64,000 nt of DNA from positions 64,896,692 through 64,960,691 of the forward strand of contig OY987299.1 of the NCBI GenBank assembly GCA_963920635.1, written 5' to 3'. Origin of the DNA: Pseudeuparius sepicola. Its lineage: Eukaryota; Arthropoda; Insecta; Coleoptera; Anthribidae. The notes under the pieces are model-generated. The model saw only the letters and a program-made list of their open reading frames with translations, searched no databases and was not told the origin of the DNA. The position numbers were made by a program, and so were the translations under genes. Below, piece by piece: positions 9,945-21,109 of this stretch. Position 1 is the stretch's first letter; every line of letters begins with the position of its first letter.

Positions 9945-11330
9945 CTGAACAAAGGGGTGGCCACCTCAGATCGACCCCACAGCCAGCATCACAAGGAAGT
10001 CTGCATGCCAGCCCTCTCGATGAAGGACCGCAGCTCCCCTATCTTGACACCATAAACACCCTGTCAAGCACAGGGGACACCGTAACTAGATGGTGGGGGG
10101 TCTCCTCGTCCTCTCCTCCGGGCACCATCTGCACTCTCATTCCTTCCCCACTCCTATGAGCTGTAGGTGGCGAGCCAGAGGGCGTTGCCCCGTGAGAACC
10201 CTCACCAATCACATAATCTCTTTTCTTGGCAGACATAGTAGCTCCCCAGACAAGGCCGGTGATGGTCCACCTGCCTTATCCCCGGAGCCCTCTGTCACTC
10301 CTCGACAAATCTGCCCTGCAGCCTTTCGTCCAGCTCTCCAATAGCCACCCTAGGTGCGATCCCCAGAAGGGCCTGCTCATGGATCCCTCCCTGGCAAGAA
10401 TGTCAGCGGTCCCATTACCCTCGATGCCCGAATGCCCGGGCACCCAGGACAGAGCCACCCTGTTCCCTTCGGCCACCAAATTGAGCAACCTCACTCTACA
10501 GTCCTCTACAAGAGAGAATGTGGTGCGGTTTACTCGCAGCGCCTGCACTGCCGCTTTACTGTCGGGGCCTGAGTGACTCCTCCACCCCATCATGATAGTG
10601 AACACTTCCGCCTGGAACACTGTAGTGTTAAGTTTACTGGCTAGTTTCTTACAGAAGGCGCCTGTCCCAGTTCCTTTCCCCATTTTGGAACCATCTGTGT
10701 ACCAGACAATCTCCCTGTGGGTGACACCAATCCCTTCCGCCCACTCTTCCCTTCCATAAAGAAATGGTGTAGTCTGTCATGGAAGCCAATGGAATGCATG
10801 ATCACATCCTTTCTCATCTCCAGGATGAGGCACCTCCTTTAACTCGGACCAAAGCTTCTGGTGCCCGCAATGCGAGCCCCCAGTGGCCCAAACATTTACT
10901 CTCCAGTCTGGGGGCCCCCTTGGCCACCTCATAATCCACCACGGCACCCAATGGAGGTAAACCTACCAGGGTCTCCAGGGCATGAGAGGGGGCAGTTCCT
11001 GTGGCCCCCATGATGCAGAGATAGGCAAGGTGTTGTATCTTGTCAAGGGCCACCTTCGGTCTGGTCCTCTGAGTGCCTGACTACTAGTTGACAGCCCCAT
11101 GCATAATCATGGGTACAATCATTGCCTTGAAGATCCAAAGCATGATCTTCGGGCTGAGTCCCCTCGGGGTTCTCACGGCTCTGTGACATACCCAAAGTGC
11201 GTTGCATGCCTTTTTGGTCCTTGTGAGTACATGTTCCCCAAAGGTCAATCTGGAATCCCTCCAGGCTCCCAGATATTTAACCTTTTTTATATTCCATTTG
11301 GGCCCCGTCAGCTCTATAAGTAAACTGGGG
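9945..11330 (-). pseudogene. RNase H-bearing LINE (I/R1-like), 3' part of ORF2, 5'-truncated and broken
   Basis: From 11,330 downwards, several frames encode pieces of one polyprotein: the region after reverse transcriptase (VKYLGAWRDSRLTFGEHVL, KKACNALW, LSPKIMLWIFKAMIVPMI), then DKIQHLAYLCIMG and ALETLVGLPPLGAVVDYE, then an RNase H domain (TVFQAEVFTIM, SKAAVQAL, VALSWVPGHSGIEGNGTADILA), and a C-terminal DEETPHHLVT segment. Stops and shifts separate them, and the SD of the RNase H SDSKAA motif is altered (GPDSKAA). The 3' end near 9,945 has GTGGCCACCCC followed by a GATAAGATAAG tail. A better-kept copy in the opposite orientation lies at 55,063-56,250. The endonuclease and most of RT are absent. 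Confidence 0.82.
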
Positions 11331-11849
11331 CTTAAACCTTAAATATATATCTATTTGTGTCAGCAAAATGATTTTAGCAAAAAGTTTTTTGTTGCCACAT
11401 AAATTTCGGTTAATTGTGTCAAATTGGTGCTGTGCTGCTCCAAAAAGAAATCTATTAACCCCAAGTTGGTTGAGCTCAAATATAAACTCTATTTAGTCCA
11501 TTTTCCTCAGTGTAGGAAAAAATCTTTGGAATTTATTATTTTATATTGATAACAATATATTGTAGAAATGAAAATAATGGGTTTGCAGCCAAAAAACATT
11601 TAATATACTTCTTTCAAATAAATATAAATACAGGATGATTTTTTTAGGTCTACCACCGCCATTTTCTCGCTTACTTTGCACCCTACACAAAAAGCGTAAG
11701 AAACAAAAATGTAGCAATTTTGGACAGCTAAGTGGTGCTGCAAAAGAAATCGGCATCATGGCCAACTTGTCGCGCAATATTAAAAAAACCTCAAATTGAG
11801 CAAAACTATTAATAGCCGTGGAATGTTTATTTTAAGAGACAGGGGAAAA
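11331..11849. other. Non-coding; holds first copy of a ~150-bp repeat (11,640-11,810)
   Basis: The stretch from ATTTTCTCGCTTACTTTGCA to the CCAACTTGTCGCGC block near 11,762-11,777 recurs with substitutions at 11,985-12,115 inside the next element (ATTTTCTCGCGTATTTTAGG to CCAACTTTTCGCAC). Confidence 0.5.
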
Positions 11850-12232
11850 CTTTTATATTGAAAATTGATGGCACTGAGAAGCTTTATCCATCCACGTAGT
11901 CAGATAGTTTCAGCAAATTACACAGAGTCTTCGGCTCTCTTGAGGCTATAAAAATGTTTTTGTTTACTTCTTATTAAGCGATTTTCTCGCGTATTTTAGG
12001 CCGCACAGAAAATACGTAAGAAAACAAAATATGGCAATTTTGGTCAGCGAGGCGACTTTAAAAAAGGAATGGGCCTCTATGTCCAACTTTTCGCACTGTA
12101 CTAAGAAAACTTAGAATCAACAAAAATTTTCATGGTCTCAAGAGAGCCGAAGACCCTGTGTAATTTGCTGAAACTATCTGACTACGTAGATGGATAAAGC
12201 TTCTCAGTGCCATCAATTTTCAATATAAAAGG
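11850..12232. mobile_element. MITE with ~100-bp terminal inverted repeats
   Basis: The left arm (11,850-11,955; includes TTGATGGCACTGAGAAGC and GAGTCTTCGGCTCTCTTGAG) is mirrored at 12,131-12,232 (CTCAAGAGAGCCGAAGAC ... GCTTCTCAGTGCCATCAA). The interior is the second copy of the ~150-bp repeat described at 11,640-11,810. No ORF. Confidence 0.75.
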
Positions 12233-12244
12233 TTTTTTTTCAAA

Positions 12245-13175
12245 TTTTTTTATTTCCAAATAATTTTTTAAAAAAAATTGTTACTTGGAGGCCGAGGTAA
12301 CGTAGGAAACGCCTTTCGTTCGAATAGAATCTGACAAAAAATTCTAAGATGGGAATTTCCAAAGAATGGCACCAAAAAATTATTATAAAAAGTTGCCTTT
12401 CGTTAGAACATAGTCTGAAAAAAAAAATTCCAAGATGGTACTTATATGAATGTTTGATGCAACTGCAAAGTAGACATAAGTTTCGAAAAATGGCAACTGA
12501 CCAAAAAGAGTTATTTAAAAAAGTTGCTCCGAAGGCCAACATAACTTTAGAGACACTTTTCTTTCAAACCAAATCCGACAAAAAAATTCCATCACGGGAC
12601 TTAGACAAATGTCTGATGCAAGTGAAAAGTAGACAGATTTTCGAAAATCAGCGATTGACCAAATAAAAAATTATTTGAAAATTTTCCTCTGGAGGCTAAG
12701 GTAACCTAGAAAACGTCTTTCATTCAGATGGAATCTGACAAAAAGTTCCAAGATGGAACTTCGACGAATGTTTGATGCAAGTGAAAAGTTAACAGAATTT
12801 CCGAAAAGCGATGACTGATCAAAAAGAAATTATTAGAAAAAGTTCATTGGGAAGCCGACGTAACCTCGGAAACGCCTTTCTTTCGAACAGAGTCAAAAAA
12901 TTCGAAGACGGGTCGGGACTTATGCGAATATTTGATGCAAGTGAAAATTAGACAGAATTTTAAAAAAACGGCTACTAACCAAAAAAGTTATTAGAAAAGT
13001 TGCTCGGGAGGCCTAGGTAACCCAGAAAACGGCCTACCTTCGAACAGAATCTGACAAAAAAATTCCATGACGGGACTTGGATTAATGTTTGATGCAAGTT
13101 GAAAGCAGACAGAATTAGCGAAAAACGGCGACTGACAAAAAAGTTATTAGAAAAAGTTTCATGAGAGGCCGACGT
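12245..13175. repeat. Satellite-like tandem array, 157-160 bp unit, about 6 copies
   Basis: The marker TGATGC(A)A recurs at 12,454, 12,614, 12,773, 12,933 and 13,090, giving periods of 160, 159, 160 and 157 bp. Each unit also has GAGGC(C)...GTAACC..GAAAACG, TTTCTTTCGAACAGA, a TCTGACAAAAA motif and a CC(A)AAAAAG-TTATTAGAAAAAG end. Divergence between units is moderate. Confidence 0.85.
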
Positions 13176-13317
13176 ATAGCAAGATATAACACCATTACAT
13201 CCAAGTTATTTCCATCTATGCATGAAGCACAAAGATAATCCATTTTTTAATAAAAAAATATTAACTTTCTTAAACGCTTTGTATCGGAAACTAAGGGTTC
13301 TACCTTACATTGTTTTA

Positions 13318-13440
13318 AGGAGGTAACCTAATTTAACATTATTGGCATATTTAGCAAGTCAAACTGGTGACTGTGACATTAGTGAACTGGTGAACTGATT
13401 GCCAACCTAACCTAACACTATTTGCATGGTGTTTGAGTTG
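13318..13440. repeat. Dispersed repeat (copy 2 of the 9,228 family)
   Basis: Shares GTGAACTGGTGAACTGATTG and CCAACCTAACCTAACA with the element at 9,228-9,300, in the same orientation. Confidence 0.55.
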
Positions 13441-13461
13441 CATCAAATATTCATCTATGTC

Positions 13462-13530
13462 CCGTCCTGCCTTCGAATATTTTGATTCTGTTCAAACGAA
13501 AGGCATTTCCGAGGTTACATAAACTTTTCT
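13462..13530 (-). repeat. Inverted fragment of the 159-bp satellite
   Basis: The reverse complement reads GTAACCTCGGAAATGCCTTT then CGTTTGAACAGAATCAAAA, matching the satellite units 300 bp to the left but in opposite orientation. Confidence 0.55.
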
Positions 13531-13541
13531 TCATTTCAATT

Positions 13542-14983
13542 TTAACATAAAATAGTCATTTTTTGATTCTTCAATTTTTTTGCTGCAAATTTGTCTATAA
13601 TTTTGTCGTTAAAGTTTATAGTTTTGGTGACGATTTTCTTTTCCACAGAAAGCATCGATAGAGCCACCAGACGTTCTTCCACCATAGAATTGCGTAAAAA
13701 AGCCTTGATGCGTTTTAAAGCGGAGAAGGCTTCTCCTGTTGACATGGGAATGGTTATCAGTATTTCCAAGAGCTTTTTAGTTTCTTAAATGAATTACTTA
13801 AATTATTTTCAATGAGTAATTTTAAATAAGGTATTGATCCCTGTAGGTACCTGCAGTCTGGTCTGGAGTAAATTACTGTCAGTTCTGTTTTTAAACGTTC
13901 CTTATCAAGGTTAGGGTACGAGTGGCAAGTTGCTTTTAATTTTTCGTCAGGAAAACAATTAATGTAGTTAGCAAACTAGTCAGAATACAACAATGACGCT
14001 GCTAACAAATGATTTTTCTAATCAAATCTGTCCTTAGCGCAGTTAGTAATTATATTACAAACTTCTAATGCAGCAATACCGTGATTAAACTGACTGTCAT
14101 TATTTCTTGTTCTTTTAGAAGGCATTAGATCTTCACAATCAAACGAAGATATTACATAATATCTTCGCTGGCTTCGTTGATAATGTCTTCTATTGAATTT
14201 CTTACTGTCATAATACTCTCCTCAAAAACTTTTTTTTTATTAATTTCTACAGGATCAATGTTTATTTTTTAAATTCATTATACAAAATATCAATGTGGCA
14301 CGATACAGATGTTAGCCAAAAAATAAATTTTGGATCTTGTAGCATCCTGCTTATTGAAGAAGCTGCACTGCATACAGTTTGGTAGCTAAATAAATCTTCT
14401 ATTTATTCCATGCATTCAAGCATACACTCTTGGTGTTCAAAAACGACGTTCACTGTTCTAGTATTAAAATTCCATCATGTTGGTGCACCATGGGGAATTC
14501 TTTTTCCAACAATTCTATTTAGTACAGCTACACGTTGCGGAGAATTTTTTAGAAAATGGAGTTAGAATTCCAAAAAAGACTCGAACTTGGGAACTGGTAG
14601 ATGCTGCCTTAGCCATGATTAAAGTTAGCTGATGTGCATAGCAGTGTATGTACAAAATGAGCAAAGTTGTACTTTCTTTTACTCATGCCTGAACACCAGT
14701 ATTTCTGCTGCTCGGTCGTAACTTTGGATTATTTCAAATTTTCTAAAATAGGGTCTAAGGCACTAAGAATATCAACAGTCAAACTCTCTGCATTTAAATT
14801 TTGTGGCTCTAAATAAGTCCAAAACCGATCTACGGGATCTCTATTTAGAATATATCTAAAAATGACAACCATCTGAGATTTGGCTGAGACGTCGGTTGTT
14901 TCGTCTGCTACAATAGAAATATATGAAGTTGTTTGAATCTCCTCTAGAATTTTTTCGTGGTAAACCTCCAATATGCAATCCAA
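13542..14983 (-). pseudogene. hAT-family (ZMYM1-like / DUF4371) transposase, fragmented
   Basis: Three pieces in collinear order on the minus strand. At 14,983-14,729 a DUF4371-type segment has ISIVADETTDVSAKSQMVV followed by FRYILNRDPVDRF, the start of the hAT catalytic core (first Asp in ADET). Around 14,540-14,400 a decayed stretch has FNTRTVNVVFEHQECMLEC. At 13,769-13,542 lies the hAT dimerisation region: STGEAFSALKRIKAFLRNSM then EERLVALSML. Stops and frame changes occur between them, and the N-terminal TTF/BED zinc finger is not seen. Such proteins move hAT elements; domesticated relatives exist, but the breaks argue for a dead copy. Confidence 0.78.
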
Positions 14984-15904
14984 AATTTTATTTTCAATTT
15001 TGTAATGGATTTATTATTATTATTTATGCAGCCAGTCATACACAGAGAGTGAATTGTGTGCTTTTTGGAATTTACGAATTTTGCAATAGTTTGTTCATAT
15101 AGAGGTATGTTGTTTCTTTGCCTTTCAAATTATCTTTAAACAAATTCATATAATTAACTATTTAGACCGAATGATGTATATGTATCTGGACAACAGCCTA
15201 AAGCTATATGTCGATTGCTTGAAGAAGAAGAAGCCTAACTTTTATATTTCATAATCTTTGCCCAACCGAGGTTATAAATAAGACTGGGAATTTTCCCTGG
15301 GCTTTTTCTCTACTCATCAACACAATAGGTACGGTTCTTGTTGAATTGCAGGTTTGATACTCCTTGTGATTTTTTCAAATCTTTGATCATTGTGCATAAT
15401 ATTCATTTTTATTATCTGATTTAGTGTAAAGATACTTTCTGTGATTAGGGCTTACCTTGCGGTGCTAATATTTATGTGTCTATTTAAGGATCGTCGGTCA
15501 TGTTAGATTTTCGACGGGCCAAACGAACTTGGACCACTTCGGAGGCTGAGCAGCGAGGGTTGGTAGCTTTTGGTCCTAGCTGCCACTATACAGCAATTTG
15601 GGGTGTGTATTTTTCAAATTATTCCCTTGAATTTTGGCTTTGCCGTCTTGTGAAAAATACCTCACCACCCAGGTTCGCTGTGTCTTTGGGGCCAGTAGTT
15701 ATCCACCGATCGCCTTACCAGATCAGTTTTATTGTTGTTTAATATTAAATTTTGCAGTGAAAAAGTTTACTGTTTTCAATTCGTTAGGACACTGTGAAAG
15801 TATAATAGGTTTTGAGTAGGTTCTTTTGCACTAAATCGGCTGCTTATTGAGTACCGTAACCTTGTTGGGTGTTCATTAATTACTTTTTATTTTGATATTT
15901 TTAT
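14984..15904. other. Unassigned stretch
   Basis: A TATAAATA box-like motif near 15,272 and a plus-strand 80-codon ORF near 15,500 are present, but no domain is recognised. It could be a solo LTR or a 5' untranslated region; neither is proved. Confidence 0.3.
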
Positions 15905-16360
15905 TAGGAGGTGGTATTTGGATGGGGTAATTATTTCACGGCCTACTATGATTTTTTAAAATAACAAATTTTCAAGAAACTCCATTAGGGATTTTTAGAT
16001 TTTTGATTTTTAGATTTATCTCCCACTTTTTTCTTAGAAAAGTGTCCTTTCTGGAAATTTAACGTCAAAATTTTATTTTTTCACGATGATCAAGTTTCCT
16101 TAATAATACTTGACGTGTAAGCTCCAGAAAGGACACATTTCTAAGAAAAAAGTGGGAGAAAAAGGCGAAAAAGCTAAAAATCAAAGTAGGCCTAGACTTT
16201 TAAAATTGTGCAATTCTACTCAGTTTTTCATTCTGAACAAGTTTTCTTAATAACATTTTGTCGTAAAATATCCCTAATAGGGTTTCTTGAAAATTAGCTA
16301 TTTTAGAAAATCATAGCAGGCATAAAATAATTACCCCATCCAAATACCACCGCCTACGAG
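15905..16360. mobile_element. Foldback MITE, ~455 bp
   Basis: The ends are mirror images: GGTGGTATTTGGATGGGGTA at 15,911 and TACCCCATCCAAATACCACC ending near 16,352, continuing inward through the CATAGCAGG / CCTACTATG block. A second inverted pair inside (CTCCCACTTTTTTCTTAGAA near 16,021; TTCTAAGAAAAAAGTGGGAG near 16,139) makes a hairpin within a hairpin. No ORF. Confidence 0.8.
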
Positions 16361-16614
16361 ATACTCTCCCTTGGGACTACCAATAACAAAATAGAGACCA
16401 TTTGTTTTCCTTGTCCTTCATATAGTTCTGAGGTGTTCAGTATCAAATTGGGACACACATATAATGAACTTTCCAACAATAAGTTTAACCAACGTTTGGT
16501 CTGATAAATATAGTTGTAAAAAGCTAAGTGATTTCCCCTAATGTTGTCAATTAAAATTTTAAAAGTTTCCTATTACATAAATCTTGTATTATATTTATAT
16601 ACTTATATTTTTTT

Positions 16615-16775
16615 ATTGTGTTGTTTTATTTGGACTCCATCTTCTATACTCAGTTTCTGTTTCATTTAAAAAGTATAATTACCTGGCGTCCAACTCTAAG
16701 AGGCCATTTTGTTATAATTTGTTTGGATATGCCTGACCAAGTATAGAAGATGGAGTCTAAATAAAACAACACAAT
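16615..16775. mobile_element. Short foldback MITE, ~160 bp
   Basis: ATTGTGTTGTTTTATTTGGA and CTCCATCTTCTATAC on the left are mirrored by GTATAGAAGATGGAG and TCTAAATAAAACAACACAAT on the right. It ends 9 bp before the next element. Confidence 0.8.
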
Positions 16776-16783
16776 CTAATATA

Positions 16784-18325
16784 CAGGGTGAGTTTTTTTC
16801 AATGCCCACTATGGGGATTTTGGAAACTAGCAGAGCTAGAACAAAGGCTAAATGGGGAAAGAATTGCAGTTTTGAATGTTCAATCTAATGCCCCTTTTAG
16901 ATCTTTGAAAAACTTCATGGCTCACTAGATATTTTGAAAAGAGTGATTTTTTGCTATTTTATCAGATCTCTGTAGCTCCGTTATTTCTGATACAGAAAAA
17001 ATGTAGAGACAAAAAAATGTAGAGACAAAAATTGTAGATAATTTTAGGCTTAATAAGATAATCTAATCAAATTTTTTATGTTGTTTGTGATTTTTGAGAT
17101 ATGACATAGATTTGTGTTTTTTTAAATGTAAATCATAGTTGGCTGTGGCCTTATCAAATCCGCCATTTTTTGAGCTTTCCAAAAATATAATACTCAGAAT
17201 AGTTATTATAAAAAATAAAATAGCTATGGCTAATTTTCTGATTTTTTTTTAAATTTTCACATAGTCGGCCATGGAATATTTTGATAATTACGTTCTATTT
17301 TATAATAAAACATATTTACTTTAAACTTTCAAATATTTTATTTTTAGCTGGTAACAAAATGTAACAAAATAAAACAAAAATTATCATGATGGAGCTCCAC
17401 CACATAATTATTTGCCCGTAAGAACTTACCTAGATCAGCTCTATCCAAATAATTGGATAGGGGGAAATAGACCTATTTCCTGGCAGCCCCGATCCCCCGA
17501 TTTGTCTGTTTTGGATTTATTTTTGTGGGGAACAGTACAAAATAAAGTATGAGACAATTGTTGAATTAAGAGCAGCTGTTTTAGAAGCAATTGCCAGTAT
17601 TGACAGGCCCTCTCTAAGAAAGGCGACAAATTCAGTTTTAAAAAGATGCAATATTTGCATAAATAATAATTGTGGATTGTTTGAACACCTTTTTTATTTT
17701 AAAAGGTGACCTTTTAAAATAATAATAATTTGAATTTGAGTTTTTTAATTTTTGTTTTATTTTGTTATATTTTGTTACCAGCTAAAAACAAAATATTAGA
17801 AAGTTTGAAGTATGTCTAATTATAAAATAGAACGTAATTATGAAAATATTCCATGGCTGACTATGTGAAAATAAAAAAAAAACAGAAAATTAGCCATAGC
17901 TCTTTTATTTTTTATAATAACTATGCCGAGTATTATATCTTTGGAAAGCTCAAAAAATGGCCGATTTGATAAGGCCACAGCCAACTATGACTTACATTTA
18001 AAAAAACACAAGTTTATGTCATAACTCAAAAATCACAAATAACATAAAAAAATTGGATTAGATTATCTTATTATCTATCCCAAAATTATCTACAATTTTT
18101 GTCTCTACACTTTTTTTGTATAATCAGAAATAACGGAGCTACAGAGATCTGATGAAATAGCAAAAAATCACTCTTTTCAAAATATATAGTGAGCCATGCA
18201 CTTTTTTAAAAATCCAAATGGGCATTAGATTGAGCATTCAAAACTGCAATTCTTTCCCCATTTAACCTTTGTTCTAGCTCTGCTAGTTTCCGAGATCCCC
18301 ATAGTGGGCATCGAAAAAACTCACC

Positions 18326-18328
<3 letters not shown>
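16784..18328 (+). mobile_element. Mariner-family element with ~550-bp inverted repeats
   Basis: It begins CAGGGTGAGTTTTTTTC and ends GAAAAAACTCACCCTG, both next to TA. The inverted arms extend to about 17,340 on the left and 17,770 on the right. Only about 430 bp remain between them, holding the transposase remnant. Long arms around a shortened gene suggest an internally deleted, foldback derivative. Confidence 0.8.
17385..17708 (+). pseudogene. Mariner/IS630-type transposase, C-terminal catalytic remnant
   Basis: The plus strand reads HDGAPPHNYLPVRTYLDQLY and then PRSPDLSVLDLFLWG, the second and third Asp regions of the IS630-Tc1-mariner catalytic core. Forty-one residues separate the Asp of HDG from the Asp of VLD, consistent with the DD41D group. 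A one-base shift near 17,550 leads to ELRAAVLEAIASIDRPSLRK and NICINNNCGLFEHL, the usual C-terminus of insect relatives. The first Asp and the DNA-binding domain are gone. Confidence 0.8.
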
Positions 18329-18409
<81 letters not shown>

Positions 18410-18443
18410 TATATATATAATGACAATGAGACGTATATATATG

Positions 18444-18497
<54 letters not shown>

Positions 18498-18508
18498 GTA
18501 TATATATA

Positions 18509-18597
<89 letters not shown>

Positions 18598-18630
18598 GAC
18601 AATGAGACGTATATATATATATATATATAT
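18326..18630. repeat. (TA)n microsatellite with embedded GACAATGAGACG motifs
   Basis: About 300 bp of nearly pure TA, interrupted by TGACAATGAGACGTATA at 18,420 and 18,597. The second, with the ACGTCTCATTGTCA at 18,631, forms a hairpin over a TA loop at the outer edge of the giant inverted repeat. Confidence 0.9.
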
Positions 18631-19067
18631 ACGTCTCATTGTCATTTCTGCATCATTTTATCACACCATCATTTTTGCGTCTACCAGAAAGAGTAGAGTA
18701 TATCCATTTCTGATTTTATTTTCTGGAATAGATTGGGTCCATGAACCTCTGTACCGCAACAGATTTTAATATACATTAACATTTAAACTTTTTGTTTTCC
18801 TGTACATTTGATCGACAATTTTGCATCCGCCATATGATGTCGATAATTGGGCGTCCATCTGTATATACAAGTATTTCTGCGTCCCTATATGTATATTATT
18901 TATACCGGCAGCCGTTTTCTGCATCCACCATGTTGCCAAATTTCGACTGTTCTATTTTCATAATTTATTAGATGGGCAAATATAAAAATAAGGTTTGCTC
19001 GCTCGCGGCGGACGCACAGTTGCAAGGAGAAACTATAGGAAACTTGCACAAGCACAATAGCACAATA

Positions 19068-19295
19068 CAGTGTATCCACGTTACGAAATTCCCACTGTTG
19101 TATTTTTTTATTTGTGAACCGATATTCAAAACCTTTTTTTTTTTTGTTAGATATAGGTCTTCCTAGCCTTTTTTTGGGAACAAATATCAGATTTTTGGAA
19201 ATGAATGGGCTAAAACCTTTTTTGTTATTAGTTTTTGTCCTCAACAAAAATATTCTAAATGAAAGGGTGAAGAACTCTTTAACGTGGACACACTG
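19068..19295. mobile_element. Mariner-type MITE, TIR CAGTGTATCCACGTTA (left-arm copy)
   Basis: Starts CAGTGTATCCACGTTA and ends TAACGTGGACACACTG, flanked by TA. The mirrored copy is at about 26,598-26,823 in the right arm. Confidence 0.75.
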
Positions 19296-19355
19296 TATAT
19301 GGTGCAAGTGTACTTTTTTATTTCTTATTAGCAATACACAGATAGTATACCTATA

Positions 19356-20132
19356 CAGGGTAAGTCATAAATAATACGACATAGACCAGCTGCATATATT
19401 TTGGGCCAAAATATTATACGATTGAGGCTAATATGCCTTACAGAAATGTTGTTTGTTTAAGGGAATTTGGAAAAATGTACCCCCAAAACAATTGTTGACT
19501 CCAACATTTGAAAAATAAAATTTTTACCGACCACTTTCAAATGTTACAAATCAACCGTACCATTTAAAGTGAGAAGAAAGTCACTATTAACAATGTACCA
19601 AAAATGTATCGTTTTCAAAATGAAATGGATTCAAACTCGGCAAAATTTGGACACTCTATTTCACGAAAAAGAATGGTGTTTTGACCAATGCCTATTTGGC
19701 ATTACTTTCTTCACTTTGAATACAGTAAAGTTGATCTGTAAGATTTGAAAGCGGTAGCTGAAAATTGTTTGTTTTGAATGTTGGAGTTAAAAGATGCACT
19801 AAATGATGAACCCGCGACACCAAAAAGATAACTGCAAAAAAGTTAGGAGCAAAAGCGCGGTTTAAAAACAGCGCCCACTATGAGATACGTAGAAACTGAC
19901 ATTTCAGCTTATTCTCCAACCACAAAAACATATAAGTGCTAAATTTCAGTTCAGCAGCTTGACTATTTTGGGAGATGTAGCCAAAATGCAATTTCAAAAA
20001 ACAAATTTCAACGCCCTGTATCTCTTAAACAAACAACATTTCTATAAGGCATATTGGCCTCAATCGTAATATTTTGGTCCAAAATTTATGCAGTTGCTCC
20101 ATGTGCCATTATTTATGACATGACTCACCCCG
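19356..20132. mobile_element. Foldback MITE family F (left-arm copy), ~780 bp
   Basis: Starts CAGGGTAAGTCATAAATAAT and ends near ATGACATGACTCACCCCG, with TA-like flanks. The interior is itself inverted-repeat rich (AAACAACATT...AATGTTGTTT; the blocks around CAAATAGGCATT). Related sequences occur at 25,789-26,538, 27,700-28,305, 32,125-32,345 and in the interior of 42,519-43,318. Confidence 0.75.
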
Positions 20133-20647
20133 TATACCTACTTATTTCATTCTTGCCACATTTATTAGATACATGAACAAGACACATATGTAAAAGCAGT
20201 GTGTACTGCGTTCAGAAGTGCAGAAAGTGGATTTTAGTACTTACTGGAAATGTATTGAAATCTTGAATAAATCGTAAATGTAAAAATTAGGTAGGTAGGT
20301 ACCAGCTAACTAGGTACATAGTTACATACATACAGGTAACTTGTTTGATCTTCAAAAAATACTAAGCGTTACTTCAAGAAGATTTTATTATAACGGTCAG
20401 TTTTAAAGTGGCATGTAAGTTTATAAAATAAGGAATTAACTACATTTTCACGAGATTTTTTGTCTCGTGACCTCAAAATCTGATTGTAAATCTCGTGGAG
20501 TTACAGCACTCGCCGCTGCGCGGCTCGTGTGCAACTTTTCCGCTCTCCTTATACAACTTTACAACTCTCGTTATGTAATATATTATCTGACTGTTTCTCA
20601 CCATTCTGAACTGCTTGTATTGCAATAACATACCTATTAAAATTATA

Positions 20648-21026
20648 CAGGGTTATTGCTTATGGCAATTCGATACATTCCTTTGAAGATCTGCTAGGGG
20701 AAGGGGTAATAAGTACATTTAACTCTATATGCATTATGCAAAACCCAATTTCATTAAATATGTTTGACTTTTTATTTAAAATTTTCCTACGATCTAAATG
20801 TTTCGGGACTTTTTCCATTTCAAACATAAAACCATCACAGTGTTTGGTAAGTAATCCAGTTGAAAAGTTTTAAAAAAGTTCCATATATTTTTTTTGTCTA
20901 CTAAGAAAAATTTAAATATCTCAAAAACTATTGAGGTTTGCATAATGCTTATTAGGATTAAATTTACTCCTTACCTCCTCCCCTATCACATCTCCAAAGG
21001 GATGTATCGAATTACCAATAACCCTG
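20648..21026. mobile_element. MITE with CAGGGTTATTG ends (left-arm copy)
   Basis: The left end CAGGGTTATTGCTTATGGCA and the right end TTACCAATAACCCTG match as inverses, with the adjacent AATTCGATACAT block on both sides. Mirrored copy at 24,897-25,275. Confidence 0.75.
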
Positions 21027-21109
21027 TATAATTGTTGAAATAAGTAACGTTACTGTATATGAAAAGCTAACAGGTGCTACAGTTTTTAAATTTATAGGTA
21101 TATTATGAT

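Noticed and set aside
15500..15742. 80-codon plus-strand ORF as a gene
   Set aside because: No recognisable domain and a second overlapping frame; possibly part of an LTR or untranslated region, but unproved.
18283..18696. Long Tyr-Ile repeat ORFs on both strands, also at 22,455-23,004
   Set aside because: These are translations of the TA microsatellite.
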